Counted from the stretch's first letter, positions 35,577 to 44,671 are shown. The stretch is 59,770 nt of DNA from an uncultured Bacteroidales bacterium (GCA_947303335.1 CAMYYB010000010.1:1-59770), one strand, 5' to 3'. A program made the numbers and translations. The notes: generated from the sequence alone by a model not told the origin.

Positions 35577-37112
35577 ATGATTAGAAAAACACTCTTTTTA
35601 TTATTATTTTGGACTTTTTTTGTTCCGATAGGGTCAGCCCAGACCATCCAATGGGTGGTTAAGCCTAAATATGACACTATCTGCCATCTCAATGGCTGTG
35701 TTTTCAAGTGTAAAACAGGCGACCGTGTACAACTTGTCAACGCCAAGGGACGGGAATTACTTACCCCTATTGCCGACTCGGTTACCAATTACAGTGGGAA
35801 TCGGGCTCTTGTACTTGATAAAATAGGTAATAGGATTATGATTAGAGGAATTATCGACGAATTAGGCGTATTAACTACTTTGTCTAATGAGCTTTATGTC
35901 AATAATTATTCTTATTGTTCGGAAGGTTTAATATCTGTGGTAGATAAGTCAGGCAGAGCAGGATACATTGATGTTGTCGGAAATATAGTCATTCCTTGTA
36001 AATATCGTGTGGCTCGACCTTTCATTCAAGGTTGGGCTTCCGTGGAACCTGTTAAGAAAAAACAACAAACACAGTACATCAATAATAAGGGTGATATTTT
36101 AGAGATTCAAGGATTTCATGAGGGCAAGGTAATCATGGGCTCAAGTTTCAACTCTTCCGGGGAAGCATTGGTTGCTTATTATGATAATGACAACGCTGTG
36201 ATAAACACAAGTGGAAAGGTTGTAGAGAAATATGAAAAACAAGGGGACTTGATTCCTGTCAGGACATACGATTTTTCATTCGATAAAAGCGGAAAAAACA
36301 GCATTCCCAATGTTTCGCCTGATATTACGTTTGATGCGGATTATTTTACTTTCATGATGGGAAAAAAGATAGGGTATAAGAATAATAATCGCATCGTGGT
36401 TCCTCCACAGTTTTCGCAGGCAGAAAGGTTCGTTAATGGATGCGCCATCGTTTGCAAAGACGAAAAGTATGGAATAGTGAAACTTGTTGACGGTTCGTTC
36501 TCTGGAGAGTTTGATGGTGATGAATTAAATGTTGCAGAAGGGAAGCAAGCTCCTACTTATTCCTATACTCTTGTTGTTCCAGATGGTTATCCTTCTGAGA
36601 CGTTAGATGTAAAGTTTGATGTTGGTGACGGCAATTTGCAATCTTTGAAAGAACAAGATGGGAAATATGAATTTACTCCTTTTCTTGATGATAATGCGGA
36701 TGTTTGTTTGATGAAGATGCAAGTAATGTCGGACGGATTGCTGCTATGGGCCGACACGTTGAGAGAAAGTGTCAGCAATGTCAGCCTTGATATAAGTGCG
36801 CCAGAGGCTCTTTCGGAATGGGCCAACGAACATGATGAATTACGGGTTCGCTCTGTGTTAACCAATAATTCTAGTTCGCAAGTCACCGTTTCAGGAATCT
36901 TTTATGCCAACTTTGCCAAAGGCTCAAAAAACAAAGTAGGTAAAAAGAAATCATTCTGGGGCAAGATACCACCCCAAGGCAAACTGGAAGTTTTTGCTGA
37001 CCTGATTGTGGTCCAAAAAGAATCGGCCAAGGTGTCTGTTTCGGTGAAAGTGAATCAGAAACATAATTTCACCAACTCGACGATCATTCAACTCATACCA
37101 TTCGACGATTAA
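35577..37112 (+). CDS. Secreted WG-repeat protein
   Basis: A 511-residue protein with signal peptide MIRKTLFLLLFWTFFVPIGSAQ. Residues about 25-315 hold WG-type repeats, for example SGRAGYIDVVGNIVIPCKYRVARPFIQGWASV and GKKIGYKNNNRIVVPPQFSQAERFVNGCAIV. The remaining 190 residues are strand-rich and look like immunoglobulin-like domains. WG repeats are common in Bacteroidetes exported proteins, with no single known role. It sits 18 bases after the kinase-like gene and 13 before a barrel gene, so it is probably in the same transcript and part of an envelope complex. Confidence 0.7.
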   Translation: MIRKTLFLLLFWTFFVPIGSAQTIQWVVKPKYDTICHLNGCVFKCKTGDRVQLVNAKGRELLTPIADSVTNYSGNRALVLDKIGNRIMIRGIIDELGVLTTLSNELYVNNYSYCSEGLISVVDKSGRAGYIDVVGNIVIPCKYRVARPFIQGWASVEPVKKKQQTQYINNKGDILEIQGFHEGKVIMGSSFNSSGEALVAYYDNDNAVINTSGKVVEKYEKQGDLIPVRTYDFSFDKSGKNSIPNVSPDITFDADYFTFMMGKKIGYKNNNRIVVPPQFSQAERFVNGCAIVCKDEKYGIVKLVDGSFSGEFDGDELNVAEGKQAPTYSYTLVVPDGYPSETLDVKFDVGDGNLQSLKEQDGKYEFTPFLDDNADVCLMKMQVMSDGLLLWADTLRESVSNVSLDISAPEALSEWANEHDELRVRSVLTNNSSSQVTVSGIFYANFAKGSKNKVGKKKSFWGKIPPQGKLEVFADLIVVQKESAKVSVSVKVNQKHNFTNSTIIQLIPFDD

Positions 37113-37125
37113 AACCAATCCCATT

Positions 37126-37788
37126 ATGTTTAAGAAATTTCTAATTACAGTTTTAGCTTTGTCATTTTGTGACATCACCTTTGCACAGGAACAACAGGAT
37201 CAATGGATTTGGCCTGACCAACATATTGAAGATGCTTTATATCTCCATATTGGTTTAGGGCCCACAATTGGTGGGGGGCTTGCAATGGCAACAAACCCTT
37301 CTTTTTTTGATTATGACTTGAAAAGTGGCTTTGCCTATCAAGGTGGTGTGGCATTCAATATTAACGTTAGTCATCACTCGTCGTTGGGTCTTATTGGTAT
37401 AGGACGCTGGGGAGTGGAGATAGAGGCACTTTATGGGGCAAAAAGCTACAAAGCTGGTAACAAAACATTATTGATGAATTATCTGGAAATACCCATGCTT
37501 TTGCAGTTTTACCTTACTCAAGGGTTACTAGTGGAAGCTGGATTGACCCCCGTGAAACTCATAAACGCCTCACCCAATTATTTGCAATCAGGGAATGTCA
37601 CTGCCGACATGGGTACTATGAAAGTAAACGACGTAATGATTTCGGCAGGTGCTTGTTTCAAGACGCCTTTCGGATTGGCTATTGGACTGCGATACAACCT
37701 TGGCGTCAGTGAATGGGCCGAAAATTTCCATAGTAAAACAAGTACCGCGATGGCTTCAATCAGCTATTTATTCCCTTTAATCAAATAA
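37126..37788 (+). CDS. Small outer-membrane beta-barrel protein
   Basis: A 220-residue protein with signal peptide MFKKFLITVLALSFCDITFAQ. The mature part shows alternating strands and Gly-rich turns (YLHIGLGPTIGGGLAMA, SLGLIGIGRWGVEIEALYG, FGLAIGLRYNLGVSEW), typical of 8-stranded porin-family/PorT-like barrels in Bacteroidetes. The gene is tightly placed between the WG-repeat gene and the lipoprotein gene (13 and 18 bases), which suggests that the three products meet at the outer membrane. Confidence 0.75.
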   Translation: MFKKFLITVLALSFCDITFAQEQQDQWIWPDQHIEDALYLHIGLGPTIGGGLAMATNPSFFDYDLKSGFAYQGGVAFNINVSHHSSLGLIGIGRWGVEIEALYGAKSYKAGNKTLLMNYLEIPMLLQFYLTQGLLVEAGLTPVKLINASPNYLQSGNVTADMGTMKVNDVMISAGACFKTPFGLAIGLRYNLGVSEWAENFHSKTSTAMASISYLFPLIK

Positions 37789-37806
37789 TCTACAAATATC
37801 AAAGAA

Positions 37807-39759
37807 ATGAGAAAAACAATCTATACCTTCCTGCTTACCTGGTCATTCTTGGCACTGTTTACTATGTGCAAAAATCCAGGCATTGACTATAAAACGTTTT
37901 CCATTATCGAAGAAACCGTTCAGCCGGGATTACAAAGTGTGCTGGTATTAGGAAAATATGATTTCCTTGGAGAGGTGTTGAGTATGAATCTCAATATTGG
38001 CTTAGATGAGCAGCTTACTGACGCTAAAAGCTATCCTATGGATTTGGAGAATCAAAGCTTTACCGTTACGGTTGAAGGACTTGCACCGGGTACTTCTTAT
38101 TATTATTGCTATGTGGTTGAATTTGATAACACGCATAAGATTTTGACAGAAATTGGGACTTTCACAACTCTTTCAGACGTACCTTTGGTGAGAACTCTTG
38201 ATGTAACGGCAGTGGATTCTATTACGTTTCTCGTGAAATGCATAGTGGAGAATGACTTCGGTATGCCTATTATAGAACGGGGCATCTGTTGGGGTCTTAC
38301 AAGTAACCCCACTTGCGATAATAATATTGTGGAACACCCAGAAAGTGACACAGGTGAATATTATTGCCAAATTACTGGACTTGAGTTGAACAGCTATTAT
38401 TTTGTTCGAGCTTATGCCAGGAACGAAATGGGACTATCGTATGCAAATGAAGTCTTAGGCTTTATGACTGAGGCCTTTGAACCTCCCACTGTTGAGACTT
38501 TGTCGGTAGAAGAAATCACACCCACATCAGCTATATGTAGGGGTAGGATAGTGAATGAAGGGTCAAGTTCTGTCAACCAACGTTATGGTATTCATCTGGG
38601 CACTACGTTGGATTTCAGCGTTGATGGAGCATATTACCAAGGCGATTCGGATGGTGACAGTTTCTATGTCAACTTTACAGACCTCTCGCCTAATACGATA
38701 TATTATTATCGTGCATACGCTAACAATAATGAAGCAATAGGCTATGGAGATACTCATGATTTCACAACACCAAGTCTGGGTCGGTTCAGAATAGATGTTC
38801 TATGCTCGCCTTCGGATGGTGGTGAAGCATCAGGAAGTGGTGAATATGATTATAATCAATCATGTGAATTGAGGGCAACACCTAATATTGGCTATTACTT
38901 TAAGAACTGGACTGACCCGGCAGGCAATTTCCTGTCAGAAGACAATCCTTACATAATAACCGTTATAAATGATATGCAGTTGGTTGCAAACTTCACACAG
39001 GCTCCTGAAGGTGGTATCGATGCTTTGTTTTCCGTGGGACCTTCATCGAAAATATATTTCTCCCGAGGCAACTTGCAATACAGAGCATCTGATCATACTT
39101 TCCAATTTGCAGAAGATCAATGGGTTCGGATTGGGGCTAATAATTCAAATATTTCGAGCAATTATGCAGGATGGATAGACCTCTTTGGATGGGGGACAGG
39201 AAATGAGCCGACAAATACTGGGACCAATAATGATTTTGTGGATTGGGGTGAGAACTCCATAGAGAACGGAGGCAACAAACCTGGGATTTGGCGAACAATG
39301 ACCAAAGAAGAGTGGAACTATGTAATGAATAATAGGGAAACATCAACAATTGGTGGTGTTGAAAATGCAAGATATGCAAAGGCCAAAGTGAACAATGTCA
39401 GAGGTATCGTGTTATTCCCGGATACTTATGAGAATCCAAATGAAATTGAAATACAAACTATTACCATAAATAATCCTAATGGTAGTTTTGATGATAACGT
39501 ATATTCAGAAAACCAATGGTCGATATTGGAAGAAAAAGGATGTGTCTTCCTTCCTGTCACAGGAAATCGTGAGGAAACGACTGTGCAGTACTTAGATAAT
39601 GGGTTTTATTGGTCGTCGTCTATGTTTGGTATGGCGAGGTCGGCGTATGGATTACATTTCGATGAATCGAGTCTTCAAACCGATGTAGAAACCGCTTTAA
39701 AGATAGGAGAAAGCGTCCGTTTGGTTCATGAGTATCAAGACGCTAATATGAGGAAGTAG
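37807..39759 (+). CDS. Surface lipoprotein with fibronectin-III-like domains, one InlB repeat and a Bacteroidales C-terminal domain
   Basis: A 650-residue protein. The N-terminus MRKTIYTFLLTWSFLALFTMC ends in a probable lipobox cysteine at residue 21, although Met before Cys is unusual. Two or three fibronectin-III-like domains follow (for example VRTLDVTAVDSITFLVKC and PPTVETLSVEEITPTSAICRG), then one InlB B-type repeat (RIDVLCSPSDGGEASGSGEY). The C-terminal 240 residues (VGPSSKIYFSRGNLQY, GWIDLFGWGTG, WRTMTKEEWNYVMNNR, YWSSS) belong to a domain frequent in Bacteroidales surface proteins, somewhat like major-paralogous/lectin-like modules. It is the last + strand gene before the convergent methyltransferase gene. 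Confidence 0.75.
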   Translation: MRKTIYTFLLTWSFLALFTMCKNPGIDYKTFSIIEETVQPGLQSVLVLGKYDFLGEVLSMNLNIGLDEQLTDAKSYPMDLENQSFTVTVEGLAPGTSYYYCYVVEFDNTHKILTEIGTFTTLSDVPLVRTLDVTAVDSITFLVKCIVENDFGMPIIERGICWGLTSNPTCDNNIVEHPESDTGEYYCQITGLELNSYYFVRAYARNEMGLSYANEVLGFMTEAFEPPTVETLSVEEITPTSAICRGRIVNEGSSSVNQRYGIHLGTTLDFSVDGAYYQGDSDGDSFYVNFTDLSPNTIYYYRAYANNNEAIGYGDTHDFTTPSLGRFRIDVLCSPSDGGEASGSGEYDYNQSCELRATPNIGYYFKNWTDPAGNFLSEDNPYIITVINDMQLVANFTQAPEGGIDALFSVGPSSKIYFSRGNLQYRASDHTFQFAEDQWVRIGANNSNISSNYAGWIDLFGWGTGNEPTNTGTNNDFVDWGENSIENGGNKPGIWRTMTKEEWNYVMNNRETSTIGGVENARYAKAKVNNVRGIVLFPDTYENPNEIEIQTITINNPNGSFDDNVYSENQWSILEEKGCVFLPVTGNREETTVQYLDNGFYWSSSMFGMARSAYGLHFDESSLQTDVETALKIGESVRLVHEYQDANMRK

Positions 39760-39826
39760 CTCAATTAGTAAAAGACGGGTGGATTTTTGGTGTACACGGC
39801 TACATCTATTTTTTTGAGCCATGACC

Positions 39827-40600
39827 TCACTTTCCTCTCAAAGCTGAACCTCTCGGTTTCCTATAGTATCCACCACGGGCTTCGCTGTAGATGAGAAACA
39901 CTGCCGGTTTCTTGTTGAGGTCGCCTTTGTATGTTTTCCATGCGGCGATGTCCTGGCTGATGACCAGCTCGTCTTCGCAGGTGAGGTTGGAGGCGACGCA
40001 GAGACGTGTCGAGGGATGCAGGTTCTTGCAGAGGTCCTGCAACATGGCGTTGTTGCGGAAGGGTGTCTCGATGAAGAGTTCCGTCTCGTCGTTGGACAGC
40101 GAGCGGCGTTCCAAGTCCTTGATGGCGTTCTGCCGTTCCGGGCTCTTGATGGGCAGGTAGCCGTGAAAGGCGAAGGCCTGTCCGTTGAAGCCCGAGGACA
40201 TCAGGGCGAGAATCATCGCATTGGGACCTACCAAAGGGACGACTTGTATGCCGGCGGTATGAGCCAAGTCTACCACCAATGCACCGGGGTCGGCCACGCA
40301 GGGCGTGCCGGCTTCTGACATCAGCCCCATATCCTCGCCTTGCAGGCAGGCCCCGAGATGTTCCATCAGGTCGAGATGGCGGGCATCGTGCTTGTCGAGC
40401 TCAATAAACTCGATGTCGTCGATAGGCGTGTCCATCCCGATGCGGCTCAGCACACGGCGCGAGGTGCGGGTGTTCTCCACAACGAAATGTTTCAGGCGTT
40501 TCACGATGGCGAGGGTGCCTTGCGGCAGCACCTGTTCAGGACGGGTGGCACCCAGCAGGTTAGGCACCAGATAGAGTTTTCCGAAAGTGTTGGCTATCAT
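39827..40600 (-). CDS. RsmI-family SAM-dependent (tetrapyrrole-methylase fold) methyltransferase
   Basis: A 257-residue protein starting with the ATG ending at 40600. Motifs of the family are LYLVPNLLG near the start, DMGLMSEAGTPCVADPGALVV (SAM site) at about residues 90-110, and VPLVGPNAMILALMSSGFNG. RsmI methylates the ribose of C1402 in 16S rRNA. Bacteroidetes usually carry this shorter paralogue next to other core genes, and I cannot tell whether it is the true RsmI or the paralogue. It lies 11 bases after dnaA on the same strand, so it is likely cotranscribed. Confidence 0.85.
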   Translation of the reverse strand: MIANTFGKLYLVPNLLGATRPEQVLPQGTLAIVKRLKHFVVENTRTSRRVLSRIGMDTPIDDIEFIELDKHDARHLDLMEHLGACLQGEDMGLMSEAGTPCVADPGALVVDLAHTAGIQVVPLVGPNAMILALMSSGFNGQAFAFHGYLPIKSPERQNAIKDLERRSLSNDETELFIETPFRNNAMLQDLCKNLHPSTRLCVASNLTCEDELVISQDIAAWKTYKGDLNKKPAVFLIYSEARGGYYRKPRGSALRGK

Positions 40601-40611
40601 CGGTTGGAGGA

Positions 40612-42030
40612 TTACAAAACGATTTTCCTTTCAATCTCCACCATCATCTGATTGAACTGCTTGTCGGTTTCAAGCCGGTCATTGATGGTTTTGCAAGCAT
40701 GGTGTACCGTGGCGTGGTCTTTCTTGCCACATTGGGCTCCGATGGCGGCCAGGCTGGCGTTGGAGTATTTCTTCGAGAGATACATGGCAATCTGTCGCGC
40801 TTGCACCACATGCTGCTTGCGGGTGTTGAGGCTCAGCTGCTCGGGACTGATCTTGAAGTAGTCGCATACGATGTTGATGATGTATTCCACCGAGAGCTCT
40901 TTGACGCTGTTGCGCATGAAGCGTTCGATGATTTGTTGCGTCATCTCGATGGTGATGGACTTTTTGTTGATGGACGACTGGGCCATGAGCGAAATCATCA
41001 CACCTTCCAGCTCACGGATGCTGGTGCGCAGGTTGGAGGCGAGATATTGGATGACATCCTCGGGCAGGGTGATGCCGTTGATGTAGAGCTTTTCGCGGAT
41101 GATGGCCGTGCGGGTGGCCACATCGGGCATCTGTAGGTCAGCGGTCAGGCCCCACTTGAAACGTGAGAGCAGGCGCGACTCGATGTTCTGCAACTCAGAG
41201 GGGAACTTGTCGCTCGTAATGACAATCTGCTTGTTGTTTTGGTGCAGGAAATTGAAGATCTGGAAGAACACCTCCTGCGTACCAGTCTTGCCGGCGAGGA
41301 ACTGGATGTCGTCAATGATGAGCAGGTCGATCATCTGATAGAAGTGGATGAAGTCGACGCGATTGTTGTTCTTGGTGGCGGTGAAGTATTGGTTGTAGAG
41401 TTGCTCGGCCTGCACGTACAGAACCGTTAGCTCGGGGTGAAGGCGCTTGGCTTCAAGTCCGATGGCGTGACAGAGGTGGGTCTTGCCCAAGCCCGTTCCG
41501 CTGTAGATGAGCAAGGGGTTGTAGGCCGTTCCGCCGGGCTTGCGGGCCACTTCGAGTCCGCATTGGCGTGCCAAGCGGTTGCATTCACCCTCGATGAAAT
41601 TGTCGAAGGTATAGTTCTCGTTGAGTTGCGACTCAATCGTCTTTTTCTGCAAGCCGGGGATGACGAAAGGGTTGATGGGGCCTTCCGACAGTTTGTCGGG
41701 AGCCGGCATTCCAATGGGGTTCTTCGGATTGTTGCGGTTTGTGCCGGGCATCTGCACCGTGTAGGGTCGCTCCGAGTTGTCCATGACGATGCTGTAGTTC
41801 AGCTTCGCCTCAGGACCGAGGAAGCGTTTCAGGGTCATCTTCAGCAGGTCGATGTACTTGTCCTCAAGCCACTCGTAATAAAACTGGCTCGGCACCTGGA
41901 TGGTGAGGACATTACCGTTGAGCGAAAGCGGAACGATGGGCTTGAACCAAGTCGCAAAGCTCTGCGGCTCGGTGTTGTCCTTGATCACCGATAGACAATT
42001 TTTCCATATTTCGACATGTCTGTCGTCCAT
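40612..42030 (-). CDS. dnaA: Chromosomal replication initiator DnaA
   Basis: A 472-residue protein of normal length. The N-terminal domain (WKNCLSVIKDNTEPQSFATWFKPI), Walker A GTGLGKTH, Walker B LLIIDDIQFLAGK, sensor region ESRLLSRFKWGL and the C-terminal DNA-binding signature KKDHATVHHA are all present. It binds oriC and starts replication. The 200-base AT-rich region upstream (42031-42230) holds a promoter-like box at 42111-42118, but no consensus DnaA box (TTATCCACA or its complement) was found there, so oriC is probably elsewhere. Confidence 0.98.
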   Translation of the reverse strand: MDDRHVEIWKNCLSVIKDNTEPQSFATWFKPIVPLSLNGNVLTIQVPSQFYYEWLEDKYIDLLKMTLKRFLGPEAKLNYSIVMDNSERPYTVQMPGTNRNNPKNPIGMPAPDKLSEGPINPFVIPGLQKKTIESQLNENYTFDNFIEGECNRLARQCGLEVARKPGGTAYNPLLIYSGTGLGKTHLCHAIGLEAKRLHPELTVLYVQAEQLYNQYFTATKNNNRVDFIHFYQMIDLLIIDDIQFLAGKTGTQEVFFQIFNFLHQNNKQIVITSDKFPSELQNIESRLLSRFKWGLTADLQMPDVATRTAIIREKLYINGITLPEDVIQYLASNLRTSIRELEGVMISLMAQSSINKKSITIEMTQQIIERFMRNSVKELSVEYIINIVCDYFKISPEQLSLNTRKQHVVQARQIAMYLSKKYSNASLAAIGAQCGKKDHATVHHACKTINDRLETDKQFNQMMVEIERKIVL

Positions 42031-42110
42031 TGGAAACCCTTTGATATTATTGCAATTTAGAGGTTTAGCCGATATTTTCAGGGAGTGTTTTTCCCCTTTT
42101 TTCGACCTTG

Positions 42111-42118
42111 CAAAAATA
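42111..42118 (-). promoter_or_regulatory. Bacteroidetes -7 box for dnaA
   Basis: On the - strand the bases read TATTTTTG, matching TAnnTTTG. It would give a 5' leader of about 75 bases before dnaA. No clear -33 TTG was identified. Confidence 0.5.
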
Positions 42119-42230
42119 GAGGATTAATTGTTTATAAAAAAATCTAAAACCTATTGATTTTTAATTTTCTTTTTTCAAAATTACGAGGTTTTTCGTTTTT
42201 TGATTTGTGATTTCTTTGTAAAGTGTTGGT

Positions 42231-42845
42231 TTACATTGTGTTGATGTATTCTATTTTTACCCCGTACAAATTGCTGAATTTTTCGAAAATTGCTGAAGCG
42301 GCATTTTTTCTTGTTGAAAACTCAAGATAGCAGTCTAAACCGAAACGGGGGTTGAGCTGTTGCAGGTTTTCCTCTTTCATGATGCGCATCACCTCGTTCA
42401 TCAAAGGATAGTCGAAAGAAAGACTGTAAATTTCGTTTATAGTTTTTTCCACAATGGAACTATTGTCCAATGCCTCGCGGGCCGCGGTTTTATAAGCGTT
42501 GATGAGTCCTGAGGTGCCCAGTTTGATGCCGCCGAAGTAGCGGGTGACGACGAGGCAGACGTTGGTGACGTCTTTTGAGAGAATTTGGTTGAGGATAGGT
42601 TTGCCTGCGGTGCCCGACGGTTCGCCGTCGTCGCTGGAACGGAAGGTTTTCTTGTCGGGACCAATCATGTAGGCGAAACAATGGTGCCGGGCGTCGAAGT
42701 ATTTCTTCTTGACGGAGGCGATGGCGGTCTTGGCCTCGTCTTCGCTCATGACGACAAAGGTCTCAGCGATAAACTTGCTGCCTTTCTCTTTGTAAAGGCC
42801 CTCGCCGCAGGTGGCGAGCATATTATAGGTGTCGTCTTCTTTCAT
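42231..42845 (-). CDS. YigZ/IMPACT family protein
   Basis: A 204-residue protein from the ATG ending at 42845; this start overlaps the EamA gene stop as ATGA and fits the usual 200-residue length. The family core is visible: GSKFIAETF, ARHHCFAYMIG, DDGEPSGTAGKPIL, then VVTRYFGGIKLGTSGLINAYKTAA. YigZ/IMPACT proteins bind ribosome-related partners or act in stress control; the bacterial role is not settled. The C-terminal 70 residues are the usual ferredoxin-like domain. Coupled translation with the transporter gene is evident from the overlap. Confidence 0.92.
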   Translation of the reverse strand: MKEDDTYNMLATCGEGLYKEKGSKFIAETFVVMSEDEAKTAIASVKKKYFDARHHCFAYMIGPDKKTFRSSDDGEPSGTAGKPILNQILSKDVTNVCLVVTRYFGGIKLGTSGLINAYKTAAREALDNSSIVEKTINEIYSLSFDYPLMNEVMRIMKEENLQQLNPRFGLDCYLEFSTRKNAASAIFEKFSNLYGVKIEYINTM

Positions 42846-43702
42846 GGCTTCAGGGTGATAAGGACAACGGCAATGATTGCAATGGCCAGACCCAAGTAGT
42901 TTCTCCAAGTCAGCTTTTCCTTGAAGAGCAGCCAACCCGTGAGGGCGGTGAGGCTGACCACACCTATATTATATAGAGGGAAGAGCACCACGTTGTCGAA
43001 GCTGCGCATGGCGTGGTAGACGCAATAGGTGGAGAAGAAGTTGATGACACCCAGACCAATGCCGCCTAAGGCATTCTTCCATTGCCATTTTGACTTCCCT
43101 CGGATGAGGTCGTAGGTCACAATCAGGATGCCGAACAGCAAGGCGATGAAATAGATGAAGGCAATCATGAAGCTCATGTCGTGGGCTTGGTTTTGCCGCT
43201 CGGTGAGTTTCATCAGGATGTCACCGGTGCCTGTCCCGAAAAAGATGAAAACGGGTAATAACAGACTGATTCTATTGGTTTTATCTGATGCTTCTTTTTT
43301 ATAGACCACCAACGCCAAGGCCACTATGGCCAACGCGATGCCCATTGTGGCAACAAAATTCAGCTGTTCGCCGAACAGCAGTACACCGGCCAAAATGGGA
43401 AGCACCACAGACAGTTTGCTTGACAGCGAGGTGATGGTGACCCCTGAGCGTTGGGTGGAAGCCGTCATCAGCAGATAGGTGAAGATAAACCAGAATCCCG
43501 TGATGAGCGAGAGGCCGAACCAAGGTTCATTGACCAGTTGGGTTGGCGTGTCGAACTGCTTGCACAACAAGAAACCCGTACCGGCAGCGAAGACGTAGTT
43601 CCACATCAAGGCCTGGTGGTTGTCGAGCTTGAAGCGCTCAAAGAGGCGCATCGCTACGAAGACACCAGTGGAGAATAGTATGGCTAATATGAGGTAAATC
43701 AC
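42842..43702 (-). CDS. EamA/DMT-family inner-membrane transporter
   Basis: A 286-residue protein with ten hydrophobic segments, as in the drug/metabolite transporter family. Two EamA halves are seen, and the second ends LTALTGWLLFKEKLTWRNYLGLAIAIIAVVLITL, a typical end with the 'GxxxFxExLxxxxxxGxxLIxxG' pattern. The start is a GTG whose first base is at 43702, since no ATG occurs before codon 18. This GTG lies inside the left arm of a divergent promoter palindrome, so the mRNA may have no leader. Substrate unknown. Confidence 0.88.
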   Translation of the reverse strand: MIYLILAILFSTGVFVAMRLFERFKLDNHQALMWNYVFAAGTGFLLCKQFDTPTQLVNEPWFGLSLITGFWFIFTYLLMTASTQRSGVTITSLSSKLSVVLPILAGVLLFGEQLNFVATMGIALAIVALALVVYKKEASDKTNRISLLLPVFIFFGTGTGDILMKLTERQNQAHDMSFMIAFIYFIALLFGILIVTYDLIRGKSKWQWKNALGGIGLGVINFFSTYCVYHAMRSFDNVVLFPLYNIGVVSLTALTGWLLFKEKLTWRNYLGLAIAIIAVVLITLKP

Positions 43703-43744
43703 GGGGCAAAGATAGGAAAAAATGCGTATCTTTGCCCCGTGATT
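43697..43744. promoter_or_regulatory. Perfect inverted repeat forming two divergent TAnnTTTG promoters
   Basis: The left arm (43697-43714, aatcacggggcaaagata) and right arm (43727-43744, tatctttgccccgtgatt) are exact reverse complements of 18 bases, with a 12-base spacer. Each arm holds the Bacteroidetes -7 box TATCTTTG, directed outward: 43727-43734 for prmC and 43714-43707 for the transporter. The GTG start codon of each gene lies 4 bases past its box, which puts the expected transcription start at or next to the start codon. The palindrome could also be an operator for a dimeric regulator. Confidence 0.75.
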
Positions 43745-44596
43745 GGATTTAATTTACAACAAACGAAACGACATTTCACAGAGGCATTGGCCGAGACCTT
43801 CCCGCAACGCGAGGCGGAGCAGCTGATGCGTATCCTCTTGGAAGACCTCTTCGGCATCGACTTGAAACGCCAGCTGATGGAACCCGACCTACGCATCGAC
43901 GAGGGACAACACCACCAATTGGAGGAGGCGGTGGGAAGGCTGATGAAAGGCGAACCCGTGCAATACGTGACGGGCGTGGCCCGTTTCGGAGACCTTTTAA
44001 TAAAGGTGTCGCCTGATGTGCTAATTCCTCGGCCTGAAACAGAGGAACTGGTGCAGAAGATTTGTGCTGCGTTGCCAAAAGAAAAGCCTTTGCGCATCTG
44101 GGACATCGGTACAGGCTCAGGCTGCATCGCCATCGCCCTTGCCAAGCATTTCGTGAATGCCGAAGTCGTCGGTTTCGATGTTTCGGCAGCGGCTCTGCAA
44201 ATGGCTCATGAGAACGCGGAAAACAATGGCGTGAAGGTGATTTTCGTGCAAGATGATGTGTTGAATCCAAAGTCAGCGTATTTCAGCCAGCCCGTAGATT
44301 TGATAGTGAGCAACCCGCCCTACGTCTGCGACAGCGAACGCGCCACGATGGAAAGCAACGTCCTCGACTGGGAGCCTCAAACTGCTTTGTTTGTCCCTGA
44401 TGCCGACCCGCTTCGGTTTTATCGCAAGATTTTGGAATTAGCTAATTTACAACTAACTCCCATTGGCCAAATTTGGTTCGAAATCAACGAGCGGATGGGG
44501 GAGGAGATGCTGCAATTATGTCACGAATTGGGTTTCGCAGAGGCGGAAGTCATATTGGATTATGCCGAAAGGACACGCTTTGTCCGGATTATTTAG
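43739..44596 (+). CDS. prmC: Peptide chain release factor N5-glutamine methyltransferase PrmC
   Basis: A 285-residue protein of normal length. It has the helical N-terminal domain, the segment EPVQYVTGVARFGDLLIKVSPDVLIPRPETEELV, the SAM-binding loop DIGTGSGCIAIALA and the catalytic NPPY motif (IVSNPPYVCDSE). It methylates the Gln of the GGQ motif in release factors RF1 and RF2. The GTG start at 43739 gives the complete N-terminal domain; the next ATG would remove about 29 residues. It is transcribed away from the EamA gene from the shared palindrome. Confidence 0.95.
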   Translation: MIGFNLQQTKRHFTEALAETFPQREAEQLMRILLEDLFGIDLKRQLMEPDLRIDEGQHHQLEEAVGRLMKGEPVQYVTGVARFGDLLIKVSPDVLIPRPETEELVQKICAALPKEKPLRIWDIGTGSGCIAIALAKHFVNAEVVGFDVSAAALQMAHENAENNGVKVIFVQDDVLNPKSAYFSQPVDLIVSNPPYVCDSERATMESNVLDWEPQTALFVPDADPLRFYRKILELANLQLTPIGQIWFEINERMGEEMLQLCHELGFAEAEVILDYAERTRFVRII

Positions 44597-44659
44597 ATTT
44601 TGTTTTGATTTTAATAAGATTTCTTGTCCTCAGGACAATCCCATATATAAGAAAATCCG

Positions 44660-44667
44660 TAATTTTG
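44660..44667 (+). promoter_or_regulatory. -7 box for RNase P RNA
   Basis: TAATTTTG matches TAnnTTTG and ends about 5 bases before the first base of the P1 helix region of the RNase P RNA, the distance expected for a Bacteroidetes start site. Confidence 0.65.
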
Positions 44668-44671
44668 CAGC

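Noticed and set aside
39755-39790. tRNA-like start (resembling a D-arm, gtagctcaattagtaaaa) at the end of the lipoprotein gene
   Set aside because: It overlaps the stop codon, and no anticodon stem, T-arm or 3' acceptor complement follows, so it is a chance match.
42031-42230. oriC next to dnaA
   Set aside because: The gap is AT-rich, but no TTATCCACA-type DnaA boxes were seen on either strand, and it is only 200 bases.
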